From NCBI RefSeq assembly GCF_004193775.1, contig NC_041021.1, positions 19,808,632-19,872,631 of the forward strand: a stretch of DNA of 64,000 nt, written 5' to 3'. Source of the stretch: Glycine soja (taxonomy: Eukaryota > Streptophyta > Magnoliopsida > Fabales > Fabaceae). The translations under genes and the position numbers were made by a program. Shown piece by piece: positions 21,930-33,570 of the stretch (positions are counted from its first letter, which is position 1; each line of letters begins with the position of its first letter). The notes below the pieces were generated by a model. That model saw nothing but the letters and a program-made list of their open reading frames with translations. It had not been told where the DNA came from and did no database searches.

Positions 21930-24586
21930 ATTATGCTTGTCGTGTAAACCTCCGGGCGTTCCTCCACCCGCCAATTCCCTAGTTGGAAGCTGGGAGGGCA
22001 TGGCTGTACCAAATTCGACCTCCTCAGGGAGTCCTCATCGCATATCGCGACGACTTGTCCTTCGCGTCTTAAACCCACACTCACAAAGCTTCTACTGATG
22101 TGGCACGGTGGAACCTCTTTGGCTTGCTGTCCTGATGCAATCCTCCCTAGGAAGGGACCAGTCACTAGAGCCATGAGCAAGAGGCTCCAAGAGGATTGGG
22201 CTAGAGCTGCTGAAGAAGGCCTTAGGGTTCTCATGAACCTCAGGGTAGATTTCTGAGCCTATGGGCCAAGTTTGGGTCCAATTCTCTTTGTACATATTAG
22301 ACTAGGATGTCATTATATTTGGTCCTTGTATTTAGGGCTCCATATTGTAGGTAGGGTACCCTAGAAATATAGGATTTTTCAGCCCTTGTATTTTAGGGCA
22401 CCTAGACTAGTTTTTGTATTAGGGGTAGTTTTGTAATTTCACATACACTAAGTGAATATTTGATGTGTGTGTGGTTGGAAATAAATTTAATTGAATTGGT
22501 AGAAGCCCAATGCAATTAAATTTTAGAGGGGGAAGTGAGCATTTGCTTACTACACCCCATTGCCACATCATATAGTCACACTTTGTGCATGTCCTTCATG
22601 CTTTACATGCCTCATGACACCTAAGCACACTTAGTGGAGAATCTTGGAATTGATCTTGGATTAGTGGGCTGAACCATAACTAAAATTCACTAATCATAAT
22701 TAGTGAAATTTTGGATCCAAAGTTTGGCTCCACAAATTCAATTTCAAATTTAAGTGAAATTTGAATTGAAATTCAAATTTTCCTCCAATTTTGTGTGACA
22801 CTTAGGCTATAAATAGAGGTCATGTGTGTGCATTTTTTTCAACTTTGATCATTTGAATATTAAACTTTAGATTTCAGAGCTCTTTTAGAGCACAAAATTT
22901 CGTGCTCCTATCTTCCTCTCCCTTCATTCATCTCCTTCTTCCTCCAAGCTCTTATCCATGGCCTCCTATGGTGGTGTTCTTCTTCTAGACTCATCTTCTC
23001 CTTGAAGTGGCATCTCCTCTCTCTCTTCCTTCTCCATTCCGCTGCCATTCATCATCCAAGAAGCAAAGGAATCCATTGATGAAGAAGATCCTAGGCCTAC
23101 AAGCTCAAATGGAGCTTACATCATGTCCCGATCGCGGGCCTTGGCCTTTGTTCTTCCTTTCCGAGATGTTCTTCCTTACGCCAGCCTGCGTAGGTTTATA
23201 GCCTAACTTGAATTTCCCGTGATTTCCTCTAACACTTACTAGGTCGGCCCTGCTGCCGTTGTCCTTGCCAAAACCTATTCCGGGCTTGTAGCCGTGCCCC
23301 AACATCACCCGGGCCACCATCATTGCCACGCCAAACAAGCGGGGCTGCCTTGGGTGGGAATCTGCGGAAATGATGCTTACTACCTCAAAGGATTGGAAAG
23401 CCATTTCCAATGACTCCTCCGCGGCTTTCACATACGGCATAGAAGAAGAAAAGCTTACCAGAACATCTTCCTCACCTGATACTATGACCAAATATCCTTC
23501 CACTAAAAACTTCAACTTTTGGTGGAGTATGGAGGGGATGACTCCTACTGAGTGGATCCATGGACGCCCCAAAAGACAGTTGTATGCAAGATTGATATCC
23601 ATCACTTGGAATGTAACTCGGCAGGTATGAGGCCCTATCTGTACTAGGAGGTCGATCTTTCCCTTTACCTCTCGGCGGCTGCCATCGAAGGCACGAACCA
23701 CCATGGAACCCGACCTCAGGTGGGAGGCGTTGAATGGCAACTTCTCCAACATGCTCTTGAGCATCACATTCAGGCTTGAGCCGTTGTCGATGAGTACTTT
23801 GGCCATAACGTGTTCCATGCATTTGATTGACACATGTAAAGCCCTATTATGTCCTCTCCCCTCAGCGGGGATTTCCTCTTCAGTGAAGGTGAGGTAGTTG
23901 TTGGTTGTGATGTTATTGACAATCCCCTCAAAGCCTTCTATAGAGATGTCTTGGACTACGTGAGCTTCATTCAAAACCTTCACCAACAAAGCCCGGTGAG
24001 GCTCAGAGCTCATGAGCAGCTCCAGAAAGGAGACTCTAGCCGGGGTCTTGTTGAGTTGTTCAATGACTTTGAACTCACTTTGTTGGATAATGCGGAGGAA
24101 CTCACTGGCCTCCTCGAGTGATACCTCTTTCTTGCCATGACCCTCTCTTCCCTCGGCAAATTCCTCCATCGGAACATCCTCGTCTGGTGCGGGGATTGCC
24201 TTGATGTTTTGTCCTTCGGTCACCTTTGGTTTCCCTTTAGCGTTTGTGGGCTACATTTGCAGGCCGGGGGGTTCGAACACGCGACCACTACAGGTTATGC
24301 CGCTCAACCCGGTGATGTTGGTTACTTTGGCCGATAGTGAGCCGATGTCAGTGGCTTCTTCCTCCCTACCGCCCGGAGGGGCGTACCTCCATGGAACTGC
24401 GCAACTGTTCTTGTAAGGAAAAGGAATACGTCTAATGCTCGACACTGCTGAGGGGTGTCGGGGCCTTTGGGGAGCCATGTCCCTGGTGAAGTGTATTACC
24501 AAGGGTTTAGGATTTTTAGGACCTTCGTTATCTGCCGACTGCATGCATATATGTTGTTCCTCCTCCCCTTCATTGCTGACCTCAAG
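21930..24586 (-). pseudogene. OGRE-1 protease region, interrupted by a solo LTR
   Basis: One frame runs from 24586 down, broken by TAG at 24251-24253 and by the solo LTR at 22133-23123. The retropepsin has LIDNGSSLNVM (about 23800), the usual Tat/Ogre form, and LLGRPWIHSVGVIPS (about 23570). A glycine-rich G-patch-like segment (GHGYKPGIGFGKDNGS) lies near 23280. Past the LTR the frame resumes at 22127 (QAKEVPPCHISRSF) and runs to the intron at 21929. Before the insertion, protease and RT would have been linked through splicing. Confidence 0.82.
22133..23123 (+). repeat. Solo LTR of TGATG family, TSD TGTCC
   Basis: 991 bp, TGATGCAATCC...GGAGCTTACATCA, flanked by TGTCC at 22128-22132 and 23124-23128. 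The matched duplication shows a genuine insertion into OGRE-1 followed by LTR-LTR recombination. A TATA box (GCTATAAATAG, 22806-22816) sets its direction as plus. It has no coding content. The CHR element has the same LTR next to a tRNA-iMet primer site. Confidence 0.92.
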
Positions 24587-26640
24587 TCAGCCTTGGTCTA
24601 TCATTTGTTGTAATAGATCCTTTACCGCTGAACACGTTTCCATGTTATGCAGTACGCCCAGATGCGTTAAACACGAATCCTCTTTGTGCCCGCCGCGGGG
24701 AATCACGCCTGCCTTTTGTAAGGCTTCGTAGATAAACCTTCTGGAGGTCGTTACGTCCTTCAAATGTTTGGGCCCATGCGACCTACTCACCTTGATGGCA
24801 TTAACAGCTCCCCCTCCATGATTGGCAAGCGAGAATGTCTTTATGTTGGGTCTGTCCTCTTGAAACGTCAACCATTCGGCTTCTATAAAAAATTGTGGAC
24901 CTTGTTCTTCAAGGCCAAGCACTGTTCGACCGAGTGGCCCGGGGTTCCCCCATGGTATGCACAGGTTGCGCTAGGGTTATACCACTTTGGGAACGGAGAT
25001 TGGAAGATCCTTCCCGAAATCACCACGGCCAATTGGTTGGCGATGAGAGATGGAAAGAGGTCCCCGTACATCATTGTGATCGGGGTGAAATCCTGAGCCT
25101 GCCTTGGCGAAAAGTTCCTCGCCATGTTGGAGCCCGCGCCAAGGTGGGCATTGTTGGCCAGGTGAGGCTGAGTCGGAGCCGGAGCCTGAGTGGCCCCCCC
25201 TGTGGGGGCACGGGCATCCTTGGCTGGGTGAGCGCTGAGTCGGAAGTGCCCCCGGCGCGAGCTGAAAAGCTCGGGTGATGTTGTGCATATTGGTGGGTAC
25301 TGTGGGGGGTTTGCGGCGGCTTAGGCCATGTAGGCATTGAAGTGACGGTATGGGCATCTCCTTCCTTCCTCTTTGCCCCAGCTGTTCTGGTCCTCCTACA
25401 GCTGGCACCTACGGGGGAGACGTAATCAAACTTTCCCCTCTTCAAACCCACCTCGATCCTTTCTCCGGCGAATACTAAGTCCGCGAAGCTAGAGGGCATG
25501 TAGCCCACTAATTTCTCATAGTAAAATACAGGCAAGGTATGCACTATCATAGTAACCATTTCTCTCTCGACCATGGAATGGGCCACTTGTGCTGCTAGGT
25601 CTCTCCAATGCTGATCATATTCTTTAAAAGACTCGTGTTCTAGTTTGCTCATGTTTTGCAGCTGAGTTCGGTCAGGAGCCATGTCAGAGTTGTACTGATA
25701 CTACCTAAGGAAGGCTGTAATCATATCCTTCTAAGTGCGGATGCGGGAAGCTTCTAGGTTAGTGTACCAGATGACTGCTGCCCCAACCAAACTATCTTGA
25801 AAGAAGTGCATTAATAACTTCTCGTCCCTGGAATATGAACCCATCTTTCGACAGTACATTTTAAGTGATTTTTAGGACACGTCGTTCCTTTGTACCTACC
25901 GAAGTCAGGTACCTTGAACTTCGGAGGGATGACGATGTTCGGCACCAAGCACAGGTCAGTCATGTCTACGAAAGGATAATTGCCGAATCCTTCAATGGCC
26001 CTCAACCTCTCTTCGAGAAGATCGAGTTTTTCCTTTCCTTCCGCTGCCGGGGGTGGCCCTCCCACGGACATAAGCATTGGCTGCGTTGGGTGGGTTCGAG
26101 GCTCTCCTGTGATGTTGGGTTGAGGTAGCGCGTTGGGCGCCGGCCCCTCAGCAGGAAATGGGGAGTAGGAATCGACGTCTTCCTGAGCACGCTCTCGAGG
26201 ATCCTCGTGGGCCCCGTCAAGATGCCGAGGAGGCTGCCCTTCGAGGATGAGGGGAGCAATGTGACCCGCGTCTTCATGCATGGCCGGTGGTGCGTAGTTG
26301 GGTGGTAAACCGTAGGGGTAAGCACCTCGGTTGTATCCCGGATGGGGGTCGCTGACATGTCCCAATGTGCTTCTCCCTTGTCCCACAATGTTTGGAACGG
26401 GATGGTGCACAACAGTCCGGAGAGCTGGGTCTGCCTTAATAACTGTGATAGTGGCGGCGGCGGTGGCCGTGTTACTCTCCATTAGTCATTTTATTCCCAG
26501 CATGGTTTCCATCATAGAAGCCATTTGTTCTTTCAAAACTGACATGTCGGCTTTCATCTGTTCTTGTACTTCCTCTAGTTCACCAATCGTCCTAGACTTG
26601 GATCTGGTGCGATAGGGATGCCTTGGGGCGCGCTTAGTTA
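24587..26640 (-). pseudogene. gag: OGRE-1 Gag, frameshifted
   Basis: Gag begins near 26640. A coiled-coil-like ELEEVQEQMKAD stretch is followed by TGA at 26486-26488, then the frame continues from 26482 through a Pro-rich part and ERLRAIEGFGNYPFVDM to a break at about 25860. The middle (25682-25071) contains ESFKEYDQHWRDLAAQV and PSSFADLVFAGERIE. A third frame (25125-24883) carries the knuckle-like CAYHGGTPGHSVEQC. The frame shifts again in a T run near 24888 and ends at TGA 24587-24589. OGRE-2 gag at 56098 aligns with the same motifs. Confidence 0.83.
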
Positions 26641-26817
26641 TGGCGTCTTTCCTAAAAAGACCAAAAGTGAGGAGTACGCAATGAGGAATGAATGCATGCT
26701 AGAGATAAAGTGTGGGAGCATTTGATTCACACTGGTTTTTGGAGTAAACTCATGGGATAAACTCATTTTATTCAGAAAGTTATAACTAGTCAAGATCTGA
26801 GTGACAATACAAACTCC

Positions 26818-28700
26818 CTAACGACTCCTAATTATATGGGCCATCAAGTCTATCATATGCTGATAATAGCTGAGGAGCCCGTGGATTTCCTCGGGGAAGA
26901 AGTATGCGTCTGCCATTGCTTTGGCCTTTGCCAGTAATCGGGGAACATCTTGACTCCTGTTCAAAGTAAAAGCAAACCGTTCCATCCACATCGTCACTTC
27001 TTGATGTAATGAGTCAATCACCCTTCTCTTAGCCTCCTTTTCCACGTACACTCGGGTGTATTCGTCCGCCACTTTGTGCTCGTGGGCGGTGGCCAAATCT
27101 AATTCTTCTTTGTACTTTCTGGTGATGGCCAACATGTTTGTTTCAGTCTCGCATAACCGCTGAGACAAACTCCTCTTCGACCTTAGGCAAGTCTTCAATT
27201 CGTCTTTCAGAATCATGCCATCTACTCGCGACTGGTCCCTTTCCTCTCTTCAGAGCTTAAGTTCGTTGTTACTGCCCCACAGAGCCCCTCGGAACTTGTT
27301 CCGGCCATGTTCTTCCTTGCGGGCCCTCTTGGTCTCTTGCTCCAAGGCCTTGGTGGTGGCTATGTTGATGTCTCTTAGTTCAGCGTTCTCCTTTTGGATC
27401 CTAACAGCTGCTGACTTGAACTTTTCCTTGACCGCTTGGGCTTGCTCAAGCTCCGTTCTAAGGGCTTGTACCTCTTCGCTTCTTCCGGAGCTTCAACCTC
27501 CACCTCTTTAGTGGCTCTCAAATTCGGGAGCCAACCCAGACCTTGTGCGTAGGCTTTCAACCACTTATGGTAACCGCCGATGGGCCCATTGCTACTTCCC
27601 CTAAGTTCTTCATCCTTCTTTTGCACCATTTCCCATGCCTTGCGGACCCTCCGAAGCACCCCCGCGTTGGTGCTACTAAAACCTTGTGCAATAAAAGGTG
27701 TGAGGCCTTCCTCTAATGGTGCCTCCCTCATAGGGTAGCCAAGTTGTCTTATGGCAAGGATGGGATTGTAATTAATGCAACCCCTCGTCCCCATCAAGGG
27801 AACATTTGGAAATCCTCTGCACGAAATAAGAATCCCAGTTCTTCCTTCTTTCCATCGGGGGAACCAACTGACAGATGCTCCTTCTTTGCTTGCTAAGAGT
27901 CGGTCCCAATTTGCCTCTTTCTTCTCGGTGCATGAGCGGTGACCTTCTAGCGGGCACGTGTGTCTCACCTCTTGGCGGAAAAGGTGTGAAACCAACCATA
28001 CGTAGAGGGCTGGCGTACAACAAACGTTCCTTGCACTGTTCTTCTCACATCTTCAGTTGAATGTGTCATATAGATCGACTAAGATAGTGAAAACCGAGCT
28101 TTCCTTGTGGTCGTGAAAGGCGTGAAAAGCATCAATTGCTGCCAGGTCCACCAATCCATCTACGTTTGGAAAGAGCACTACTCCGAAGATCAAGAGCGCC
28201 ATGACATCCATGAATGGAGCCCATTCGTCTTGACTTGCCAAGGTTCTTGCCTTTGCTTCCAAACATATCCTTGGTACTCCAACCACCCTATTTTCGACTT
28301 GCTTCCCCCGATCCAATTCCTGTGCCGAGATTTTGACTATTTTGGAAATTCTTGCCAAGGAGGGATAGAACCCTGAGAAAAGATATTGTTTCCTTCCTCC
28401 TAGAGGGCATCCCAGAATCTCTTCAAACTCTTCCACCATGGGTGTTAACTGGAAATCTCCAAAGGTGAAGCACCTTAAAGGCTGGTCATAATACTGGGTT
28501 AGGGAGGCAATGGCCTCCGCGGAGACCTCTGCCATAGTTAGGTCCCAGATCTTACCATAGGCCTTGCGAAAGGCTTGTTGCTGGAGTTGACCCATCAATT
28601 GTCCTAACTCTTTTAGACTGGTGACTCCTAGGCTCTTGATCTTGACTTGATAGAACCTCTTTTTAAGCTAGGGCGCCTGTCTCGCCTGTCTCGATCCCAT
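26818..28700 (-). pseudogene. OGRE-1 ORF1, extra protein upstream of gag
   Basis: An ATG at 28700 starts a frame with TAG at 28668-28670, then RFYQVKIKSLGVTSLKELG and a globular region (FGDFQLTPMVEEFEEILGCP, WAPFMDVMALLIFGVVLFPN). This resembles the plant-specific domain of Ogre ORF1 proteins (DUF7745-type, from memory). A TGA at 28053-28055 interrupts the same frame. It continues through GCINYNPILAIRQLGYP to about 27480, where a 1-nt deletion shifts it. The remainder, to 26818, is a long Glu/Lys/Arg-rich coiled coil. The function of ORF1 is not established. The 177-bp gap to gag shows no further ORF. Confidence 0.75.
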
Positions 28701-29537
28701 GTTTTACTAAAGTGGAATAAAAAACCTGTGCGAATCAAAACTCCGACATCTACCATGGGTGAAATGGATGAATGCATGAAGAAATGCTTATGGCACAAAT
28801 GCATTTTACAGACACGAGAGCTTGGAAGATTATTTCTTTTTTAAATACAGCATTTGGGCAGCACAGCGCCCCATGCATGCATTTAAGAAGGTGACACGGA
28901 CCTTCCGACTTCTCATGACAAATGAGGGGATCAACATACAATGCATGCGTGATGACATGATGCAGATGCGAAAAATTGTAATAGGGGGACGTACACAGCA
29001 TGGCAATACATGACATTTAAGTTATATGCATGGCAATATGTAAAAGGCACATAGCGTGTTCGCTTCGTGCCCCTATTTTAGGGACCTTAACGGGAGGAAC
29101 TAATAAGGCTTTTAGTGATAATTCCCAAGGCGGTCTTATCTCTCTTGATGGTTTCTAGAGGTATCATCCCCTTCGAAAAACATATTGTGGCAGTAGGGAC
29201 TACCAGCAACAATATGTTATCAAAGAGAAAAACTCTAGATGAGGGTTCACTGTTATCAAGCAAGTCGGAGACCCAACATGACCACAGATTCACCTCCACT
29301 CCTTATGTTCCCATGGACCCGGGTATAGGGCCCCTTTTCAACTCATCATGTGTGCAAAAAGGTGTTGGTGTTTGTGTGCATCAAATGAGTAAATATCTAT
29401 CTCATGCATACATTTCAAAAACACACTAAAAGCATCAAAGAGTTATATACAAGAACGTAAGAGAAATAAAAGGAAACCAACAAAAGAGGAAGTCATGATA
29501 TTGCACGAGACTTAGAAGGCCTAACTCTCTAAAAACA
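28701..29537 (-). other. OGRE-1 leader, non-coding
   Basis: About 840 bp between primer site and ORF1 with no supported ORF. Phrases such as 'gggccccttttcaactc' and the region around 29080-29300 resemble OGRE-2 54650-54940 on the other strand, so the leader is shared by both elements. Confidence 0.6.
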
Positions 29538-29556
29538 GTCCCCAGTGGAGTTGCCA
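29538..29556 (-). other. OGRE-1 primer binding site
   Basis: TGGCAACTCCACTGGGGAC on the minus strand, two bases from the LTR end. OGRE-2 has TGGCGACTCCACTGGGGAC, one base different. This is the primer site typical of Ogre/Tat elements, for which tRNA-Arg has been reported; I did not verify the tRNA match. Confidence 0.8.
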
Positions 29557-29558
29557 AC

Positions 29559-30326
29559 TGTCGCAACCTACCCTTCGGCGGGAGGGCGACGCGAGGCTCA
29601 CGGGTGCGTCTTCCAAGGGAGGAAGGCGCGGGGAGTCGCCACCAACGTTTATTTGTGGAAAACGTCGGAAAAACCAGAAAAGGTGTAGCCTAAGAACTTT
29701 AATTTGCGAAAGGTTTGGGAGTTGTTTTTAGGCACGTGGAAGGTATTAGCAACCCACGCGTCCGTCACAAGGGACGACAACCTTTAACCAAGTGTGCAAA
29801 TATGACTTCAAAAATGTTTTATTTTCCCTTTTTTTATGTCTTTTTGTGTTTTTATGTTTTTTATGTTTTTTGTATTTTTTTATATTTTTGTAGTTGACAA
29901 GGGTGTTTCCCTCGCTCCTACGTATCCTCAATTGCAATGAGGAAATTAGACCTACGTAGTTCTTTCAGAACTAGACGTTGGTTAAGTTGTTTTTATCTTT
30001 TTTTGCAAGATGGATTTTAACCGAACAAAAATCATTTAAGGCGTTGGACCATTAAATGATCTTTTGATTCTTTTGAAAGGAGAGAAACATTAAGGCGTTG
30101 GACCATTAATGATCTCTTGGTTCTTTTGAAAGGAGAGAAACATTAAGGCGTTGGACCATTAATGATCTCTTGGTTCTTTTGAAAGGAGAGAAACATTAAG
30201 GCGTTGGACCATTAATGATCTCTTGATTTTGAAAGGAGAGAAATGTTAAGGCGTTGGACCATTAATGATCTCTTGGGGTGGTCGACAAAAGAGGGGTTTT
30301 TGCTCCTACGTATCCTCAATTGCGAT
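29559..30326 (-). repeat. OGRE-1 5' LTR, part 1 (U5 side)
   Basis: On the minus strand this part ends ...GGTTGCGACA at 29559, two bases before the primer site. It shares with the OGRE-2 LTR the 'gcacccgtgagcctcgcgtcg' area and 'acgtaggtc' phrases. SIRE-B splits the LTR after GCGAT at 30322-30326. Confidence 0.85.
30038..30281. repeat. 53-bp tandem repeat in OGRE-1 LTR
   Basis: About five units containing 'gaaaggagagaaacattaaggcg' and 'ttggaccattaatgatctct', with starts at 30075, 30128, 30181 and 30231 and one partial before them. Spacing is 53, 53 and 50 bp. OGRE-2 has related but untandemised 'aaggtccaacgcctta' phrases. Confidence 0.88.
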
Positions 30327-31419
30327 TGTTAGACAAGTGGCCTCAGATATCTTAAGAAGGGGGGGTTGAATTAAGATATTCCAAACTGTTTCCCCTAATA
30401 AAAAAAATCTATTTCACTTTTTACTCAAGTTATGAATTCCCTTAATGACAATCTTCTTAAATATTAATTCAAATGAAACAATTTGAATATGAATATAAAG
30501 CAATAATAAATAAAGGAGATTAAGGGAAGAGAAAATGCAAACTCAGTTTTATACTGGTTTGGCCACACCCTTGTGCCTACGTCCAGTCCCCAAGCAACCC
30601 GCTTAAGAGTTCCACTATCTTGTAAATTCCTTTTACAAGTTCTAAACACACAAGGACAATCCTTCCTTTGTGTTTAGAGATCCTTTACAACAAGAGACTC
30701 ACAGTCTCTTAATCCCTTAGAGAATGAGAAGAAGAAGAAGAACAAATCTCTCTAGAAAGAGATGGATTTTACAGATTGAGCACTCAAATAATTCCTTAAT
30801 GAATTGCAATTGAATTGGCCAAGGAATTCTTAAGAGGATAAAATGAATTTTCTTTTTGAGAAGATAAACACTTTGTTGTTCTGAAAATCTCTAAGCAATT
30901 TCGTGTTTAAGTCACATATATATAGACCATTGGTGGTCATGAATAAAGCCTTTGAAAAGTTGTGACTCTTGAAATTATTTTTCTGAAAATCCTGTCTGGT
31001 AATCGATTACAGTAATTTTGTAATCGATTACAGCTTTTAAAATTTGAATTAAAACGTTTACTAACTGCTGGTAATCGATTACCAAAATTGTGTAATCGAT
31101 TACATAGTCTAAAATTTCGAATTCAAATTTTTGTAGCTGTTATAAAACGTATTTGGCCACTGGTAATCGATTACATCCTCTGGTAATCGATTACCAGAGA
31201 GTAAAACCTTTGAGAAACACTTTTTAACATAAATCACTTGGCCAAACCTTTGCTAATTCAATTAGGAATTCCCTTCCTAATATTCTAGTGATCATCTTGA
31301 TGTTGTGACTTGTAATCTTGAAGTATTGTCTTGAATTTTAATCTTGAAAAGCCCATTTGCATCAATTGCAACACATCATCATGATCATCATCAAAACATC
31401 AAAGCCAATTGCATCTACA
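30327..31419 (-). repeat. SIRE-B 3' LTR (1,093 bp)
   Basis: TGTAGATGC...CTAACA on the minus strand, directly after the polypurine tract (minus-strand CAAAAAGGGGGAGAT, plus 31420-31434). Palindrome pairs start at 30999/31020, 31071/31092 and 31163/31183. Confidence 0.95.
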
Positions 31420-31871
31420 ATCTCCCCCTTTTTGATGATGACAATACAATACCTGAAATCAAGATTCAAGCAAGCAACAAACAATTGTATATAGATAAAA
31501 TGTGCATGCGTTTACTCCCCCTATATTTCGGAATACATGATCACTTGATTTCTAATTTTGTTAAGCAATCTTTTCTCCCCCTTTGGCAACATCAAAAAGC
31601 CAAAGAACTCGAAAATCAACACAGATATGATAATGGAGTAGAAAAATATATAAATATCAGAGTATAACACACAATAAGCCAAACTCACAAACAAGAAATA
31701 ATCAAACCAGAATCCAAATAACTGAAAATGTCAACAGCCACAAAACATCCAAGACTGAAATTTAAAACCACAAGATAAATAAGCAAAGTACTTAGCATAA
31801 TAATGGAAATTCTAAGAAACTAAAAGCCAAAATACACGGCTTATAAAAGATAAATAATCAGAAACTAAAAT
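31420..31871 (-). other. SIRE-B 3' non-coding region with polypurine tracts
   Basis: Polypyrimidine on the plus strand at 31420-31434, about 31515-31525 and 31573-31585, i.e. three purine tracts on the element strand. These mirror the three tracts in SIRE-A 5946-6131. No ORF. Confidence 0.82.
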
Positions 31872-33008
31872 CTAAGAAGACGGAGGTGGTGGTGGAAGAT
31901 CGAAACTCTGACGAATGTATCCGACATCCTCTTCAAGCTGTGTAAGACGAATGTCCATACCGGCAAAGCGTGAATCTAACGAGTCGAAGCGGTCACCAAC
32001 ATAAGAACGAAGACCCCGTAATTCGGAGAGGACTTCATTCATGAGTGCGGAATCTTCACGTTGAGGGGGAGGTGAAGGAGTACGTTCATCTTGAGGAGGG
32101 AGTGCATCCTTCTTCAGCCATTGTCCATTCCGATCTTTACGATACCCAAAGGAGGTCACTGCACCAGCACCAATTGCAAAGGAACGCTTGACTTGAACAA
32201 AGGGTTCATCATCAAGCGGAATTTGAAAATGACGCAAAAACAGAGTAATCAAATGTGGATAAGGAAGAGGTGCATTGGCCCGTAATGCCTTATGCATTCG
32301 GTACCGAACCAAATGGGCCCAGTCGATTTGACGACCGGTAAGAAAAGCCCACATAAGAATCAAATCCTCCTCAGAGGCTTGTGCTAAATTTGAAGACCGA
32401 GGAAGCAAAATTCTAACAATGATATAATGCATGATGCGATTATCAAAAGTTAATGACCCGGCCAGCAATCTACCGGTCATTTCAGCTTGATCATTGCAGA
32501 CCATGCGACGAGCATCATGACTTGAATAATCGAATTTCCAGTCATCAACAATGGTGCCCTCAAAAGGTGCACCTTGACTGGGTAAATGAGTCAAAGAAAA
32601 GAAAAGTGACTGATCAATGACCATAGAAGTACCATGCACCTCAGACATAATAATATCATCCTGAATTTTTAAATTGCAGTAGAAGACCTTAACAAGTTCA
32701 GGATAATATGGCAATTTTAATGACATGAAATCAACAAGACCAGAATTTTGAAACACTTGATAGCAATCAAACGTTTCATCATTAAATAACTCTACGTCTA
32801 GGTACTTAGGGTCTAAGATTATTCTAGAAGAAAACTGAGAAAGGTACCGTAGACGTTGATCATCGGATGAAAACAGTGTTGATGATCTTGGAGATGACAA
32901 AGAAGGAGGAATAGGTGTTGTGGGTGCTCCGGATGGGCCGTGACGGCGATGGGCAGCAGCGGTAGCGGTGGAGGATGATCCCTTTCTCTTCTTTGATGGC
33001 TCTGCCAT
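31872..33008 (-). CDS. SIRE-B env-like protein, intact (378 aa)
   Basis: A complete ORF from ATG 33008. The N-terminus is basic then Ser/Thr/Pro-rich and probably disordered (1-55). Next is the conserved domain shared with SIRE-A (about 60-290; ELVKVFYCNL, VIDQSLFFSL, DARRMVC, LPYPHLITLF), which resembles the 'putative plant transposon protein' domain. The C-terminus (about 325-365) has a short heptad pattern followed by a Pro/Ser tail. I see no signal peptide or membrane anchor, so 'env-like' is positional. The SIRE-A copy lost the coiled coil to a stop. It stands behind its own TATA box and palindromes, suggesting separate transcription. Confidence 0.85.
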   Translation of the reverse strand: MAEPSKKRKGSSSTATAAAHRRHGPSGAPTTPIPPSLSSPRSSTLFSSDDQRLRYLSQFSSRIILDPKYLDVELFNDETFDCYQVFQNSGLVDFMSLKLPYYPELVKVFYCNLKIQDDIIMSEVHGTSMVIDQSLFFSLTHLPSQGAPFEGTIVDDWKFDYSSHDARRMVCNDQAEMTGRLLAGSLTFDNRIMHYIIVRILLPRSSNLAQASEEDLILMWAFLTGRQIDWAHLVRYRMHKALRANAPLPYPHLITLFLRHFQIPLDDEPFVQVKRSFAIGAGAVTSFGYRKDRNGQWLKKDALPPQDERTPSPPPQREDSALMNEVLSELRGLRSYVGDRFDSLDSRFAGMDIRLTQLEEDVGYIRQSFDLPPPPPSS

Positions 33009-33188
33009 TTGATGAAGTTTTTCTGGATTTTGATCGGTGGAAGTGAAAGAGGAGTGAAAAAGAGGAAGATTGGGCTTTACGGGACGTGATTTGGTGAAGA
33101 ATTGAGTGAGAATCGAAGGTTTGAAGTTCTAGGTATGGAGGAAAACGTGGAGGATGCTTTGGCTGCGCAGCAGCTCTGATTTCGTGAG

Positions 33189-33196
33189 TATTTATA
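33189..33196 (-). promoter_or_regulatory. TATAAATA box, putative internal promoter of env-like ORF
   Basis: TATAAATA on the minus strand, 14 bp downstream of the nearest palindrome (33211) and 180 bp upstream of the ATG at 33008. The distances match SIRE-A (14 and 181 bp). Confidence 0.62.
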
Positions 33197-33210
33197 GAAG
33201 ATGACGCATT

Positions 33211-33342
33211 GTAATCGATTACAGGTATTGGTAATCGATTACAGGCCCAATAAGCCTTCTGGTAATCGATTACAGGATGTTGTAATCGATTACAGGCTGC
33301 CTGTTCATGTGTAATCGATTACACTGGATGGTAATCGATTAC
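33211..33342 (-). promoter_or_regulatory. Three palindrome pairs upstream of env-like ORF
   Basis: Six exact GTAATCGATTAC copies start at 33211, 33231, 33262, 33282, 33311 and 33331, each pair 20 bp apart. The pol stop is about 230 bp farther upstream on the element strand. The linkers differ from SIRE-A, so the palindromes and their spacing are the conserved part. Confidence 0.72.
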
Positions 33343-33570
33343 CAGAGCCTATCCTAGGTTAGTTTCTTAAGAGACTATCTATATTTATGCTCAAATACAT
33401 CCTATATGACTAATTTTCACTACTAATACACTAAATTCAATCATTCAATTATTATATACACAAGAAATCATAAGTTCTATCATAAAAACAAGAATTCAAA
33501 CAAGATCAAACAAAATAATCTACAATCAAAAAGTAAGAGTAAATCAACCAATCAATCAACCAATCAACCC

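Noticed and set aside
24764..25278. Plus-strand ORFs of 110 and 127 aa
   Set aside because: Antisense shadows of OGRE-1 gag, whose knuckle and gag motifs are clear on the minus strand.
31872..33008. Interpretation of the env-like ORF as a true retroviral envelope
   Set aside because: I see no signal peptide, cleavage site or transmembrane segment; position alone does not support an entry function.
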